Source of the DNA: Posidonia oceanica
Taxonomy: Eukaryota; Streptophyta; Magnoliopsida; Alismatales; Posidoniaceae
NCBI GenBank assembly: GCA_037176725.1
Contig: JAZBRS010000049.1
Span: forward strand, 17,998,001-18,062,000
Direction of reading: 5' to 3'
DNA length: 64,000 bases
Shown: one piece after another, positions 1 through 9,769 of the stretch
Numbering within the stretch: the first letter of the stretch is position 1
How the letters are laid out: every line of letters starts with the position of its first letter
The notes under the pieces: generated by a model
Seen by the model: the letters and a program-made list of their open reading frames with translations, nothing else
What the model was told of the DNA's origin: nothing
Databases searched by the model: none
Position numbers and translations under genes: made by a program

Positions 1-149
1 GCTTGTTCTCCCCAGTGTAGGTCTTCACATCTACTCTGCGTGGCCCTTAAACAGTGCCTGTTCTCACACGCGCACTATTTGCCTCCCCTTTCACTTTTCT
101 CAACCTCTCTCTTTGCATTTGCATCTGCATGGTTTTGCCGAGGTTTTAT

Positions 150-560
150 TCCGTCTTTGGCACCGTTTTGCGTGCCCGCTTTGTCTTTGGCACCGTTTTG
201 CGTGCTCGCTTCGCTTTTGGCACCGTTTTGCGTGCCCACTTTGTTTTTGGCACCGTTTTGCATGCCCGCTTCGCTCTTTGCGCCGTTTTGCACGCCCGCT
301 TTGTTTTTGGCACCGTCTTGCGTGCCCGCTTCACTTTTTTGCTCCGTTTTGCGTGTCCGCTTTGTTTTTGGCACTGTTTTGCGTGTCCGCTTTGTTTTTG
401 GCACCGTCTTGCGTACCTGCTTCGCTTTTGGCACCGTTTTGCGTGCCCGCTTTGTTTTTGGCACCGTTTTGCGTGCCCGCTTCGTTTTTGGCATTGTTTC
501 GCATGCCCGCTTTGTTTCTGGCATTGTTTTGCGTGCCGATCTTGTTTTCTTGCACCGTTT
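150..560 (+). repeat. 30-bp minisatellite inside A-family LTR
   Basis: About 13 imperfect copies of a 30-bp unit built on GGCACCGTTTTGCGTGCCCG. The period is a multiple of three, so all frames stay open and give Phe/Cys/Arg-rich pseudo-proteins on + and Lys/Thr-rich ones on -. Copy number differs from the solo LTR at 27395-27690 (about 10 copies), so the array is length-variable. Confidence 0.9.
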
Positions 561-885
561 TGCGTGCCGCTCTCGTTTCTTGCATTGTTTCACGTGTTTT
601 ACGCCATTTTCTCTTGCATGTCGCCTGCATTGCTTGGTTTTGCCGTTGTTTTGCTTTTTCGCTTGCATTTGCATATAGGGCAGTGATGCTTACTGCCTGG
701 AGTTCTCACGAGCCCGGTTTCGCCCGGTTCGGAACACAGACAGCGCTGCTGAGCACTTAGACTGCACGTTTACTTGCTTGCATTGCATCCTACCACTTAG
801 AGCACACCTATGAGCATTCATTCAGGCATTCATTGGCATTTAGGCATTCAGATTTGCATTTCCCTGCGTATGCAAGCGTAAGCCT

Positions 886-955
886 AGAGAGACCGATTCT
901 CGGGCGTGTCGGGGGTGCCTAACACCTTCCCTGCGCGTAACAGGAGCCCTTGCCC
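886..955 (+). promoter_or_regulatory. Conserved LTR block (R/U5-like)
   Basis: A block with core GGTGCCTAACACCTTCCC followed by a GCGTAAC-AGGAG-type tail. The same block recurs in the LTRs of the A-family solo LTR (28029-28099), B (44899-44970, - strand) and F (60553-60624), although those LTRs are otherwise strongly diverged. In each it lies a few hundred bases before the LTR end. A role in R/U5, such as polyadenylation, packaging or strand transfer, is inference. Confidence 0.7.
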
Positions 956-1251
956 AGTCTTTTGGCCTGCAATGACCATATCGCCCTTATCCTAGGCCTG
1001 AGTCATCTCATTTGCATGTATTTGCATTTGTTTTCCTTTGCATTGCTTTGCTTTGCATTTCTTGCTTGGTTTTGCGTGTTAATTCACGCATTTCCCTCGG
1101 TTTTCCTTGTCTCCCGATAATAGACACGGTGGCGACTTTGATTTGTCTTATCTTCTTCTTTCCTTCCCTTTTTAAGTGTTTTCGAGTTGAGCCCTCCTCC
1201 TCGGATCATCGCCGCTAATAGTAAGCCTGATTCTGATTGGGATTACTACAG

Positions 1252-1270
1252 TGGCGACTCTGCTGGGGAT
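1252..1270 (+). promoter_or_regulatory. Primer binding site, tRNA-Arg type (A1)
   Basis: TGGCGACTCTGCTGGGGAT starts one base after the LTR end. Its complement ends in CCA and matches the 3' end and T-arm of plant tRNA-Arg(ACG) as I recall it, with one difference. A near-identical site follows the F LTR at 60844. Arg-type primer sites are known in Tat/Ogre-type elements. Confidence 0.85.
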
Positions 1271-2616
1271 GCTAGACTCCGGCTTTCGCCTTCGCTTTCG
1301 CTCGCTTGGGATTTGCAGCCTTGTCTGCCTTTTGTGCCTTCTTTGCCTGTTTTGCTCGCTTTTCTGTGCAAACTCCTAGCGAGTCGCCTCGTGGCTACTC
1401 TGCCTAGGTTTTGCACCTCCCTGGCCTCGATTTGCGCTCTGTTTTGCTTTGCTTTGCCTACTACGGCGCTCTTACTTGTTTGCTTGCTTGATTGCTTGCT
1501 TCTTGCTTGTTTGTTTGTTTCTCTGCTTCTGCTCTTACCTGCTTTAATGCTTACTTGTCTTTATCTTTCCTTTATCTATCAGCTTTTTATTGCTTTATTT
1601 CTCGCACAATGCATGTCTACATACTTGTTTGGCAATAATGCATGCTTTTTGAATGATGAATGCTTCGCTTACACCATTGCTATGTCACTACGCACGCACA
1701 TACTTTGCATATATGCCTTTTGACTTGATGAATGTTTTTTTCTTCACTATCATGCCCACAAACACTCACACATGCCATGCACTTGCCTTTTGTTGTGTTG
1801 TATGTTGTTTGCCTGCCATGATTAACTGATTTTCTTCCCTTTCGCACATGCCATGCCTAGGATAGTAGAGACTTGTTTGCTCTCCCCATGGTTAACTAAA
1901 AACAGCAAGTAAAAAGAACTTCTAGGAGCAACTAGAGACTTCGAACAACCCTTCACTCCCTTTGGTTAATAAAATGCGCAAGATAAAAAACTTTAATCAT
2001 TTGCATAAGCATCATATAGGACATGCATCTTCTCATCTGAGTCCACTTATTAGTCTGCGAAGGACAGTCCCGACCTCTTGTTCCACCGCTTTGGGCGTGG
2101 CGCGAGGCAGCCGGTCTGTCCCCCCTTTGTCCGGGGGTCGTGTCGGTGTTAGTAGAGGGTACCACCCACGCTTTGGCAGGGTAGAGGCCACCAACGCACC
2201 ACCCTATCATTACCTGAGCTTTGGGCCAGGAGTTAGGCAGGGAACCTACTTTTCTGACCTGAATCGGTGACCCGTACACCCAGGGATACCCGAAGTAGAT
2301 CACCTGCTAAGATACACTAGCTAGGTAAGGGGGCATACTAGAAAGCATACATATCATTCATGCCATTTAACTTAACTCATTTGCATTCATCTTTTCAGTT
2401 TCTAACCCCAGTTTCCTTTTGTTTGTGTCACCAGTGATCGGTAAGCGAGTTCCCCTTGCTAGAGCTTGAGTACCGACCCTTGTTGACACTCCTGTTGCGA
2501 CCTTATTCGCGACCATTCCCCCTTCTGAGCTATCCGCCTTCGCGACAATAGCTCCTATTAGGAATCACCGTTTGAACACCCGTCGTAGCCCTGTTCTCAC
2601 GCGCTCTAGGTCAGCA
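1271..2616 (+). other. Untranslated leader of A1
   Basis: There is no convincing coding region. The leader is alignable in patches with the F leader (60863-61970). Both contain CCCTTTGGTTAATAAAA (1958-1974 here, 61320-61336 in F), which includes an AATAAA. A later block around 2130-2260 (GGGTCGTGTCGG... and GGCAGGGTAGAGG...) is shared with F (61501-61640) and, on the - strand, with the remnant leader of B (about 56270-56389). Conservation across three elements suggests a leader signal, perhaps packaging. That is inference. Confidence 0.7.
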
Positions 2617-3483
2617 ATGGCCCAATACGTCAGTGAGCCTCTCTTCACTCCTGTCACGGAGGGTGTTTCTGTTCTGGCCCCTCCGGTTGCTCCTTCTGTC
2701 CCCGTTGTTCCCCCTCCGACGCCAGGGTTTCCTCCCCTAGCGCCTCTAGGATCCCAGTATGTCCCGGGACAGTGGCAAGCATCTCTCCCTCCGGATCCGG
2801 TCGCCGAGTCTATCTTGACGACCATCACTCGCGCTTCGGAGACGCCACTGCCCCCTCCATCCCAGGGATACGTCACCTTTGATAGCCCTTCTACCGCTGC
2901 TACGACTTTTTCTGTAGAATCTTTTCCTCCCGGACAGTCTGTGTCCGTGCCACTTGCTTCTCAACCTCTGCAGGCACTGCACTTTAGCATCCCCACTGGC
3001 GAGACGCCTGAGGCGCAGTACCAGCACCTGATGGAGCTTGCCCAAAGACTGCAGGGCATGGCTCTATCGGTTCGTCCTTCCTATGCTCCTGTCGTTCCTG
3101 AGGTTCCTTTGAGGCCAGTTCCTGCATCTCATGCATCTACCTCTACACCTCCGCCTCGACCATCGTCTCAACTGCTCACGGTTCCGACGATGGGGGCCCG
3201 TTTACCGCCTCCTGCTGCACAACACTTAGCACAGCATGCTCCTCTTCCCCCTGGTGGTCAGTCCTTTGGACCGGCTGGAGCCCAGTACCTCACTGGCTCG
3301 CTGTCTGGCACCCCGCCTGTACAGCAACTGGTGCTCCGTCATCCTACCCCTATCACAGCACAACATGGCATCTACTCTGCTCCTTTGCATCAAGCCCAGC
3401 ATCCTGCATACACTCTGCATACACAGTTCCCCAGCACAGATACGTCGGCCATCCCGTTGCTCCACCAGGCGACGCTATGGTAG
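2617..3483 (+). CDS. gag N-terminal part (A1), frameshifted from the rest
   Basis: A Pro/Ser/Thr/Gln-rich N-terminal gag segment. The ATG at 2617 (MAQY...) is preferred to an upstream in-frame ATG at 2572 because F (61971, MAQR...) and B (55978, MA then a stop) begin at the same aligned point. The frame ends in TAG at 3481-3483, overlapping the ATG of the next frame by seven bases. In F the equivalent segment and the following MVDPE region are in one frame, so the break here is a 1-nt indel in this copy. No catalytic domain is visible; the region probably precedes the structural capsid part. Confidence 0.75.
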   Translation: MAQYVSEPLFTPVTEGVSVLAPPVAPSVPVVPPPTPGFPPLAPLGSQYVPGQWQASLPPDPVAESILTTITRASETPLPPPSQGYVTFDSPSTAATTFSVESFPPGQSVSVPLASQPLQALHFSIPTGETPEAQYQHLMELAQRLQGMALSVRPSYAPVVPEVPLRPVPASHASTSTPPPRPSSQLLTVPTMGARLPPPAAQHLAQHAPLPPGGQSFGPAGAQYLTGSLSGTPPVQQLVLRHPTPITAQHGIYSAPLHQAQHPAYTLHTQFPSTDTSAIPLLHQATLW

Positions 3484-6400
3484 ATCCGGAGGAGCACTTA
3501 GGTGCGACCCATCCGGCGTATGTGCTCACTACCCCTGCTGATCCCTCCCCTATAGCAGCAACTCCAGACCCCATCAACAACTGGATGGACGTCTTGGAAA
3601 AGGCACTACGACTAGTGCAGGGTACTGAGCACCAGACCTACCAATTTTGGGACCTCTGCTACCTTCCAAAGGCGGTACTCCCTCTGAAGTTCAAAATCCC
3701 GGACTTCGAGAAATACAATGGTAGGGGCTGCCCCGTGGCACACCTGAAGGCGTATTGCGGTGATCTCGCTCAGCTCCAGGCTGACGAGAGGTTGCTGATC
3801 CACCTGTTCCAGAAAAGTTTGACCGGGCCGACACTCAAGTGGTTTACATCGCTTGATATGTCAGCCATCAAGACTTGGAACGACCTTAGTCAGGCGTTCC
3901 TGGAACAATACTCCTTCAACCTCGATCTAGTCCCAAAGCGGGCGGACTTGATCGCAATCAAGCAGAATTCCGGCGAGCCGTTCGGGGAGTACGTCGGCCG
4001 CTGGCACGCCCTTGCCTCTCAGGTTCGAGATAGACTCTCTGATGAGGAGTCTATTGAGATCGTCATCAAAGGGGCACAACCGTCTCTCAGAGCTCTGCTT
4101 AGCATCCAACCAGTCACTACTTTTGCAGCACTCATCAGAGCTGGAGCGCGCGTGGAGAGTTCTTTGCGGAGTGGCAACTTTCCGGCTCTCTCTGCGTTCG
4201 CTAAGCAGGCCGCGATCAGCAGCAACAGTGCCAACAGCAGTGCCTCCAACAACAACAGTGGCAGCAACAACAACCGCCCGAAGAGGAAAGACTCGCCGAA
4301 AATCGCTGTTGCATTCGTCGACTCCCCTGCCGTGCCTGTTCGCTTGCCATCCCGGCCTACCCCAGCTCAGATGGTGTACGCTCCTGCACCTAGGAATCCA
4401 CCCACACCACAAATCACAACCACCGCTAGACCGGTCTACCCCGCCGCACCGGTTCAGCAAGGCTCATACCAGAGGCAGAGAAGACTACTCACTGAGAAGC
4501 GGAAATTCGCCCCACTGGTGGAACCGCTCACGGTCATCTTGCCAAAGGTTGCATCGCTCCTGAAGTTCCTGGAGGTTCGTCCGCCCCCAAGTCCTCTGCC
4601 GCATTGGTTTAGGGCGAACCTCTTCTGCAATTTCCATCGAAGTGCCGGGCATTCGACGGACAATTGCTTCTCCTTACGGAACGCTATTCAAGATTTAATC
4701 GAATCGGGAACGATTGTGATTGACACGCACGAGGCATCCACTCAAGCACACACACATACATCTGCACATTCAGCTGTTCCCCCTCATTCTGGCATCATCC
4801 ACCAACCCCTACCGGAGCACTCTTATCCGGGAGGGGCGGGAACCTCAGGCATCCATTCTGTCTTTCCTTCTGGGCCTACTACCTCCGTGGTAGACCCTTT
4901 TGATCTTATCTCTGAGCCTTTCCCTGTGAATCTCTATCTTGCGGCAGTTGCCGGCTCCGAGTCGAGAATTCACACGATCCGACCGCGTGCCAGGCCGGAG
5001 CGCCCCTCCGCGCCCCCCGCTGTGCTTCCTCAGGCTCAATCCCCTGTACACCTTCTAGCTAGGGCCCAGCCTAGATCCCCTGTCCACCTCTTAGGGCGAC
5101 CTCAGCTAGAATCCCCTGTACACCTTCTAGGCAGACCTCAACCTGCCCCAGCCTTCCCACCCCAACAACCATGCCCTTTAGGTAGACCTCAACACCCAAT
5201 AGGTCCCCTTGTAACCCCTCCTGTGCTCGCAGCACGTGCTCCAGTGGTTATTGACTTAACCTTGGACACCCATCGCGTCCCTTACAGCTACGCCACAGAA
5301 ATGTGTGCGGAAGTAACGCGATCGGGGAGGGTCTACAGGCCCCCAGCACCAGCAATTAGGCCAAATCACCCTAAACCTGCTATGCCCCCACCCTCCAACC
5401 AACCCGTAGCAGATCCAACCCCAAATCAGCCCGTAGCAAGCCAAATCCCTGCCCAGCCTGTAGCGGCCCAGCTTCCTGCCACTACCCCCTTAGAGCTTGC
5501 CAAAACAACCCCTCCTGTTGCCAAAAAGAACCAACCCAAGGCAGACTTAACCTCCCAACTTAAGAAGGTCAAAGCTGACATTTCCATTTGGGACCTGATC
5601 CACACCTCTGTCGAACACTGCGAGGCTTTTCTTCACGTGTTCCAGGCTGCCCGTGTGTCCCAGTCTATTGAGCCTTTAGCCTTGGAAAGCATGGTAGGGA
5701 TGATTGCGGAGCCCCAGGTCATCTCTTTTACAAGTGATGAGCTACCTCCGGTGGGGATTAATCACAACCAGCCCCTGTTCGTCACGGTCCAGTTCAAAAG
5801 CTTTCGCATTTCCCTAACACTGGTTGATAATGGGTCAGGCCTTAACGTCTGCCCCTTGCGTACTGCAACCAAGCTCGGATTCAAAGCCGAGGACATCACG
5901 CCAGCCGTGAAGGGAATGACAGCTTTCGACAACACCCACCATGACGCTCTAGGGATTCTGATTATTCCTCTTGCCATTGGCCCGGTCGTCTTCGATGTAG
6001 AATTCTATGTCGTCGACTTGAAGCCAAATTTCAATCTTCTGCTTGGGCGCCCTTGGCTCCACAAGCATCAGGTCCTTCCTTCGACCCTCCATCGGATGAT
6101 AAAGTACCGTCGCGGCGATGATGTCATTGTCGTCATGGCAGAGAACTTTGAGAAGGAGCGGATCGAAGCAGTCTCCCCCGTGTCTTCACAAGCTATCCCA
6201 TTTGACCCTGAGACTTCTGAAGCTCTATATCGCGTTAATCGGTGCAAGCCGGTTAACTTCATTCCTGATCTTGAATGTGTCAACTCCCTGGCCGTTCACA
6301 GCAACCCCTTCCGAATGGTCGAGAATGTATGTCACAGGTGGAGTTATATAAAGGGTACACCGCTCGGGCGTCATGGCCAGGGGATCGCAGAACCGATCGT

Positions 6401-8288
6401 AGCGGTGGAGCGGAGGAAATCTGAAGGCCTCGGTTACGAACCCAAGCTCAACGAAGAACACTGCCTTCAGCTTGAGGATCAAGAACCAACCATCGCCAGA
6501 GACCTCACTAACTTCACCAGTGCAGGAATCCTGGGATCGACCGATCATCAAGCCGCGGCGCCGACAGAAGACTGGGTCTGCATTGAGGACTACTACTCGG
6601 ATGAGGGGCAGTCTGGCACAGTAGAGGCAGTCCCAACTGGCAGCAAGGCAATGATCAGCACAGAGGCACCGCAATCAGTATGTTCAGCTCTCCCTTTAGC
6701 AGACACAGCAGACAGCTCAGCAGGCTCTATGGCAGAACTGGCAAGCTCTCACACTTTTGCAGCCACATCTACATCTCAAGTACAGGCAGCAGCGGTACAG
6801 GAGTCAGAGACACTCCTTCTAGCAGAATCGGGCAGGCTACCTGCGGTCACAGTCACACCAGTGCCACTGTCCCTCTCTCTGCAAAGGCAGTCAATCAATT
6901 CAGTCAGCAGCACAGCTCAGCCTACTCCAGCAGTCGCATCACTGGGAGCGCAGTTGGCGCAGTCCGCTCCACATCTTCCTGACGCCAAGCAGCAACTCTC
7001 TTGGCAGGCCCCCACGGCGTCAGAAGCTACACTCTCACAGTCACGGCCAGTCGCAAAAGACCAACTAAGCACCATAGTCTCCCGGCCCTTGAGCCCTCAG
7101 AAGAGCGCCTCTGCCTGCCTTCCACCTGCAACAGTGACACTGGCAGCATACCCATCTGTGGCCCCGCTGATCAGTCTGTTTGGATCTCCCACGCCAAAGC
7201 TGCCGCTATCAGACGCGCCCATGAGCCAGATCATGCAAATTCCAAGGGCAGCAATTCGTCTTGCAGCCGGGCCAGTGCCTCAGGCCCCCAGTGCCTACTA
7301 CGTCGACTCACCCTCAGACGAGGAAGAAGGAGTGGCGATAGAAGCCCAGGTTGATTCGTGGATGTCCGACTTAGAACTACTTTATCAAGAACAACTCAAG
7401 TTGATAGCAGAAGACCTGGCAGAGCATCGAGCCGCAAAAAGGAAAGGGAAAGCCGTGGTTACGGACCCTCCTCTGCAAGAAGACCATGCCTCTATCATGG
7501 TCCTGGAAGAAGGCTCGGCAGCACCAGACTCCCCTAGACCAGATGAACTCATCACTCTCCGACCAGAAGGCGGGTCTAGGTGGTTTGTGCAACACATGCC
7601 TCACCGGAGCAGCATAGCGAGCGGCAGCGCCCAGATCAGCCGCCGGTCCGACATACCCTCCCTAAGCACACTAGAAGACTCAGAGGAGGAAGCGCTAGCA
7701 GTCCAAGCAGCAGCAGCAACAGAGCAAAAAGCAGAATCAGTAGCAGAGTTGTTAGCAGCCTCAGTAGCAGAACCATCAGCAGCATCAACAGCAGAATCGG
7801 CAAGGCCCTCAGCGGTATCAGCAGAGCACTCAGCTGAATCAGTCAGGCCAGAGCAAACAGCAGAAGGAATTGCCGGGACGGAGGTCGCGCACCGAGGCTA
7901 CAAGAATACTCGAGTGAGCGTGACCATCCTGAAGCGTCACCAGGGCCAAGCAACGGAACACATACACTCTTTCGACATCACAAGTCCTTATCTTGAGAAA
8001 GAGATCCTCTCGGAACTTATTGCTTATGGAGAGGAGGACGATACGGGCATGGATGAGATCGACGAACCGTTGCCCGAGTTCCGGCCCTATGACGACGACC
8101 CAGAAGGCCCCAACCTCCATGTTGAAGAAGAAACAGAGGTTGTCAACATCGGCACAGCTGAGGAAGTCAGAGAAATTCGTATCAGTGCCCAGCTGTCCTC
8201 CCAGGCTCGAGCAGAGTTCATCGCATTCTTGAAGAATATGCGGACGTCTTCGCTTGGAGTTACGAGGATATGGTCGGCCTTGACATAG
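3477..8288 (+). CDS. gag-protease polyprotein (A1, Tat lineage)
   Basis: A 1603-residue open frame. Residues ~50-240 are the retrotransposon gag/capsid-like domain (FEKYNG, LKWFTS, FGEYVGRW). A divergent knuckle CNFHRSAGHSTDNC lies near residue 383. Pro/Gln-rich repeats follow, including copies of SPVHLL at ~525-570. The aspartic protease has LVDNGSGLNVCP near residue 782 and LLGRPWL near 854. A Ser/Ala/Gln-rich linker of over 500 residues follows, then an acidic tail leading to RT. The role is capsid formation and polyprotein cleavage in cytoplasmic particles. Translation should run on into RT, but a 1-nt deletion near 8230 shifts the frame: the LEEYADVFAW-type junction is recovered in the next frame. 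This 4.8 kb stretch has no stop codon. Confidence 0.9.
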   Translation: MVDPEEHLGATHPAYVLTTPADPSPIAATPDPINNWMDVLEKALRLVQGTEHQTYQFWDLCYLPKAVLPLKFKIPDFEKYNGRGCPVAHLKAYCGDLAQLQADERLLIHLFQKSLTGPTLKWFTSLDMSAIKTWNDLSQAFLEQYSFNLDLVPKRADLIAIKQNSGEPFGEYVGRWHALASQVRDRLSDEESIEIVIKGAQPSLRALLSIQPVTTFAALIRAGARVESSLRSGNFPALSAFAKQAAISSNSANSSASNNNSGSNNNRPKRKDSPKIAVAFVDSPAVPVRLPSRPTPAQMVYAPAPRNPPTPQITTTARPVYPAAPVQQGSYQRQRRLLTEKRKFAPLVEPLTVILPKVASLLKFLEVRPPPSPLPHWFRANLFCNFHRSAGHSTDNCFSLRNAIQDLIESGTIVIDTHEASTQAHTHTSAHSAVPPHSGIIHQPLPEHSYPGGAGTSGIHSVFPSGPTTSVVDPFDLISEPFPVNLYLAAVAGSESRIHTIRPRARPERPSAPPAVLPQAQSPVHLLARAQPRSPVHLLGRPQLESPVHLLGRPQPAPAFPPQQPCPLGRPQHPIGPLVTPPVLAARAPVVIDLTLDTHRVPYSYATEMCAEVTRSGRVYRPPAPAIRPNHPKPAMPPPSNQPVADPTPNQPVASQIPAQPVAAQLPATTPLELAKTTPPVAKKNQPKADLTSQLKKVKADISIWDLIHTSVEHCEAFLHVFQAARVSQSIEPLALESMVGMIAEPQVISFTSDELPPVGINHNQPLFVTVQFKSFRISLTLVDNGSGLNVCPLRTATKLGFKAEDITPAVKGMTAFDNTHHDALGILIIPLAIGPVVFDVEFYVVDLKPNFNLLLGRPWLHKHQVLPSTLHRMIKYRRGDDVIVVMAENFEKERIEAVSPVSSQAIPFDPETSEALYRVNRCKPVNFIPDLECVNSLAVHSNPFRMVENVCHRWSYIKGTPLGRHGQGIAEPIVAVERRKSEGLGYEPKLNEEHCLQLEDQEPTIARDLTNFTSAGILGSTDHQAAAPTEDWVCIEDYYSDEGQSGTVEAVPTGSKAMISTEAPQSVCSALPLADTADSSAGSMAELASSHTFAATSTSQVQAAAVQESETLLLAESGRLPAVTVTPVPLSLSLQRQSINSVSSTAQPTPAVASLGAQLAQSAPHLPDAKQQLSWQAPTASEATLSQSRPVAKDQLSTIVSRPLSPQKSASACLPPATVTLAAYPSVAPLISLFGSPTPKLPLSDAPMSQIMQIPRAAIRLAAGPVPQAPSAYYVDSPSDEEEGVAIEAQVDSWMSDLELLYQEQLKLIAEDLAEHRAAKRKGKAVVTDPPLQEDHASIMVLEEGSAAPDSPRPDELITLRPEGGSRWFVQHMPHRSSIASGSAQISRRSDIPSLSTLEDSEEEALAVQAAAATEQKAESVAELLAASVAEPSAASTAESARPSAVSAEHSAESVRPEQTAEGIAGTEVAHRGYKNTRVSVTILKRHQGQATEHIHSFDITSPYLEKEILSELIAYGEEDDTGMDEIDEPLPEFRPYDDDPEGPNLHVEEETEVVNIGTAEEVREIRISAQLSSQARAEFIAFLKNMRTSSLGVTRIWSALT

Positions 8289-9148
8289 AGATAGTGGTGC
8301 ACAATCTGCCCTTAAACCCGGATGCCAAGCTAGTGAAGCAGAAGCTAAGAAGATGGCGACCGCAGTGGCTGCTCATGATCAAAGAAGAGATAATGAAGCA
8401 GCTCAGAGTCAACTTTCTAAAGGTCGTTCTTTATCCTGAGTGGCTGGCAAACATTGTACCTGTGCCCAAGAAAGATGGCCAAATCCGGATCTGCATTGAC
8501 TACAGGGACCTGAACAAGGCGAGTCCCAAGGATGACTTCCCCCTGCCTCACATTGACGTCCTAGTCGACAATACAGCGGGCCACAAGATGCTCTCCTTCA
8601 TGGACGGCTTTTCTGGATACAATCAAATCAAAATGGCAGAAGAAGACATGGAAAAGACTTCATTCATCACCCCTTGGGGAGTCTTCTGCTACCAAGTCAT
8701 GCCGTTCGGTCTGAAGAATGCTGGTGCGACCTATCAGAGGGCCATGACTGCGCTGTTCCACGACCTCATGCACCAAGAAGTAGAGGTCTACGTAGATGAC
8801 ATGATTGCTAAAACCAGAGAGCCTGAAGACCACCTTGCCTGTCTAAGAAAGCTCTTTGACCGTCTACGGAAATACAAACTGCGCCTGAATCCCAAGAAGT
8901 GCGTATTCGGGGTGTCTTCTGGCAAACTGCTCGGCTACATTGTTAGCCAAAGGGGGATTGAGGTGGACCCGATGAAAGCAAAAGCCATCGTGGACATGCC
9001 ACCCCCCAGAACTGAAAAGGAGGTCAGAAGTCTGCTTGGGCGTTTACAGTATATCAGCCGCTTCATTGCACAGCTTACGCCCATCTGTGAACCCATATTC
9101 AAGCTCCTGAGGAAGAATGCGCAAATCGACTGGAGCGAAGAGTGTTAG
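8270..9148 (+). CDS. Reverse transcriptase domain (A1)
   Basis: Ty3/gypsy RT. Visible motifs in order are ICIDYRDLNKASPKDDFPLP, FMDGFSGYNQI, MPFGLKNAGATYQRAM, the catalytic YVDDM at 8789-8803, and LGYIVSQRGIEVDP with LLGRLQYISRFI at the thumb/connection. The enzyme copies element RNA into DNA inside the particle, primed by tRNA at 1252. It belongs to the same polyprotein as the preceding frame but lies in the -1 frame because of the deletion near 8230. The frame is closed by TAG at 9146-9148, at a position where relatives carry Gln (EECQAAF). Confidence 0.93.
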   Translation: MVGLDIEIVVHNLPLNPDAKLVKQKLRRWRPQWLLMIKEEIMKQLRVNFLKVVLYPEWLANIVPVPKKDGQIRICIDYRDLNKASPKDDFPLPHIDVLVDNTAGHKMLSFMDGFSGYNQIKMAEEDMEKTSFITPWGVFCYQVMPFGLKNAGATYQRAMTALFHDLMHQEVEVYVDDMIAKTREPEDHLACLRKLFDRLRKYKLRLNPKKCVFGVSSGKLLGYIVSQRGIEVDPMKAKAIVDMPPPRTEKEVRSLLGRLQYISRFIAQLTPICEPIFKLLRKNAQIDWSEEC

Positions 9149-9769
9149 GCTGCATTTGCCAAGATCAAGCAGCTGTTGATCAAGCCTCCTGTCCTGGTTC
9201 CCCCTACACCAGGGAGACCTTTGCTTCTCTACCTTTCTACCACGCAGCATTCCATGGGCGCCGTCTTGGGCCAACATGACGAATCTGGTAGAAGGGAGCA
9301 CGCCATCTACTACCTGAGCAAGAAATTTAATGAATGCGAAGCCAGGTACAGTACACTAGAGAAGACCTGCTTGTCCCTTGTCTGGGCTGCATAGAAACTA
9401 AGGCACTACATGATGGCATACCTAGTTCAGCTCTTATGCCGGCATGATCCTATCAAGTTCCTCTTTCAAAAGCCGGCCATGGTAGGCAGATGTGCTAAGT
9501 GGCAGGTGTTATTGTCTTAGTATGACATCACCTTTGTCACACAAAAATCCATGAAGGGCCAGGCCATGGCAGACCATCTTGCTGATCTTCCTCTGCCTGA
9601 ATACCAACCCCTCTAGACCCAGTTCCCTGACGAGGACATCCTCTTCGCAATGGAGGGCTCTGAGGAGAAAAATCCTGAAAAACAAGAGGAATGGCAGCTC
9701 TACTTTGATGGCGCTGTCAACAAAAAGGGCCGAGGCGTAGGCGCAGTACTGACCACGCCCCAGGGATAG
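9149..9769 (+). pseudogene. RNase H and start of second RNase H, five amber stops (A1)
   Basis: The same reading frame continues from RT but is cut by TAG at 9146, 9392, 9518, 9614 and 9767. Between them the gypsy RNase H is recognisable (LLLYLSTTQHSMGAVLGQ, AIYYLSKKFNECEARY, SLVWAA), then the linker (YDITFVTQKSMKGQAMADHL) and the start of the archaeal-like RNase H (YFDGAVNKKGRGVGAVL). All five stops lie within 624 bases, while the frames on either side are clean for 5.7 kb and 1.3 kb. Each stop is at a site where Gln is expected. RNase H would degrade template RNA; this copy cannot encode it uninterrupted. Confidence 0.9.

Larger units (their letters stand above)
1..1250 (+). mobile_element. 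5' LTR (3' portion) of Tat element A1
   Basis: This stretch is nearly the same as 27235-28394, the 3' end of a complete 5.9 kb LTR further along the window. Both copies end ...ATTACTACA. Here the LTR is followed after one base by a primer binding site, which makes it a 5' LTR on the + strand. The first ~4.7 kb of the LTR lies outside the window. The copy carries about 90 bp (roughly three 30-bp units) more of the internal minisatellite than the later copy. Long open frames here are products of the repeat and are not genes. Confidence 0.93.

Noticed and set aside
40..760. Long Cys/Phe/Arg-rich open frames on both strands
   Set aside because: Products of the 30-bp minisatellite inside the LTR; no start context, no domain, same in the solo LTR.
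3470..3490. Programmed frameshift or stop-start coupling (ATGGTAG overlap) between the two gag frames of A1
   Set aside because: In F the corresponding region is one frame, and in B the frame change is in the opposite direction (+1 versus -1). The breaks are independent indels.
9146..9769. TAG recoded as glutamine
   Set aside because: The element is in a plant nuclear genome, TGA stops at CGA and TGG sites occur in the same families, and CHG/CG deamination explains the pattern without recoding.
9138..9769. Intron covering the amber-rich tract
   Set aside because: Removing it would delete RNase H and the start of the second RNase H, and no good acceptor lies before 9770.
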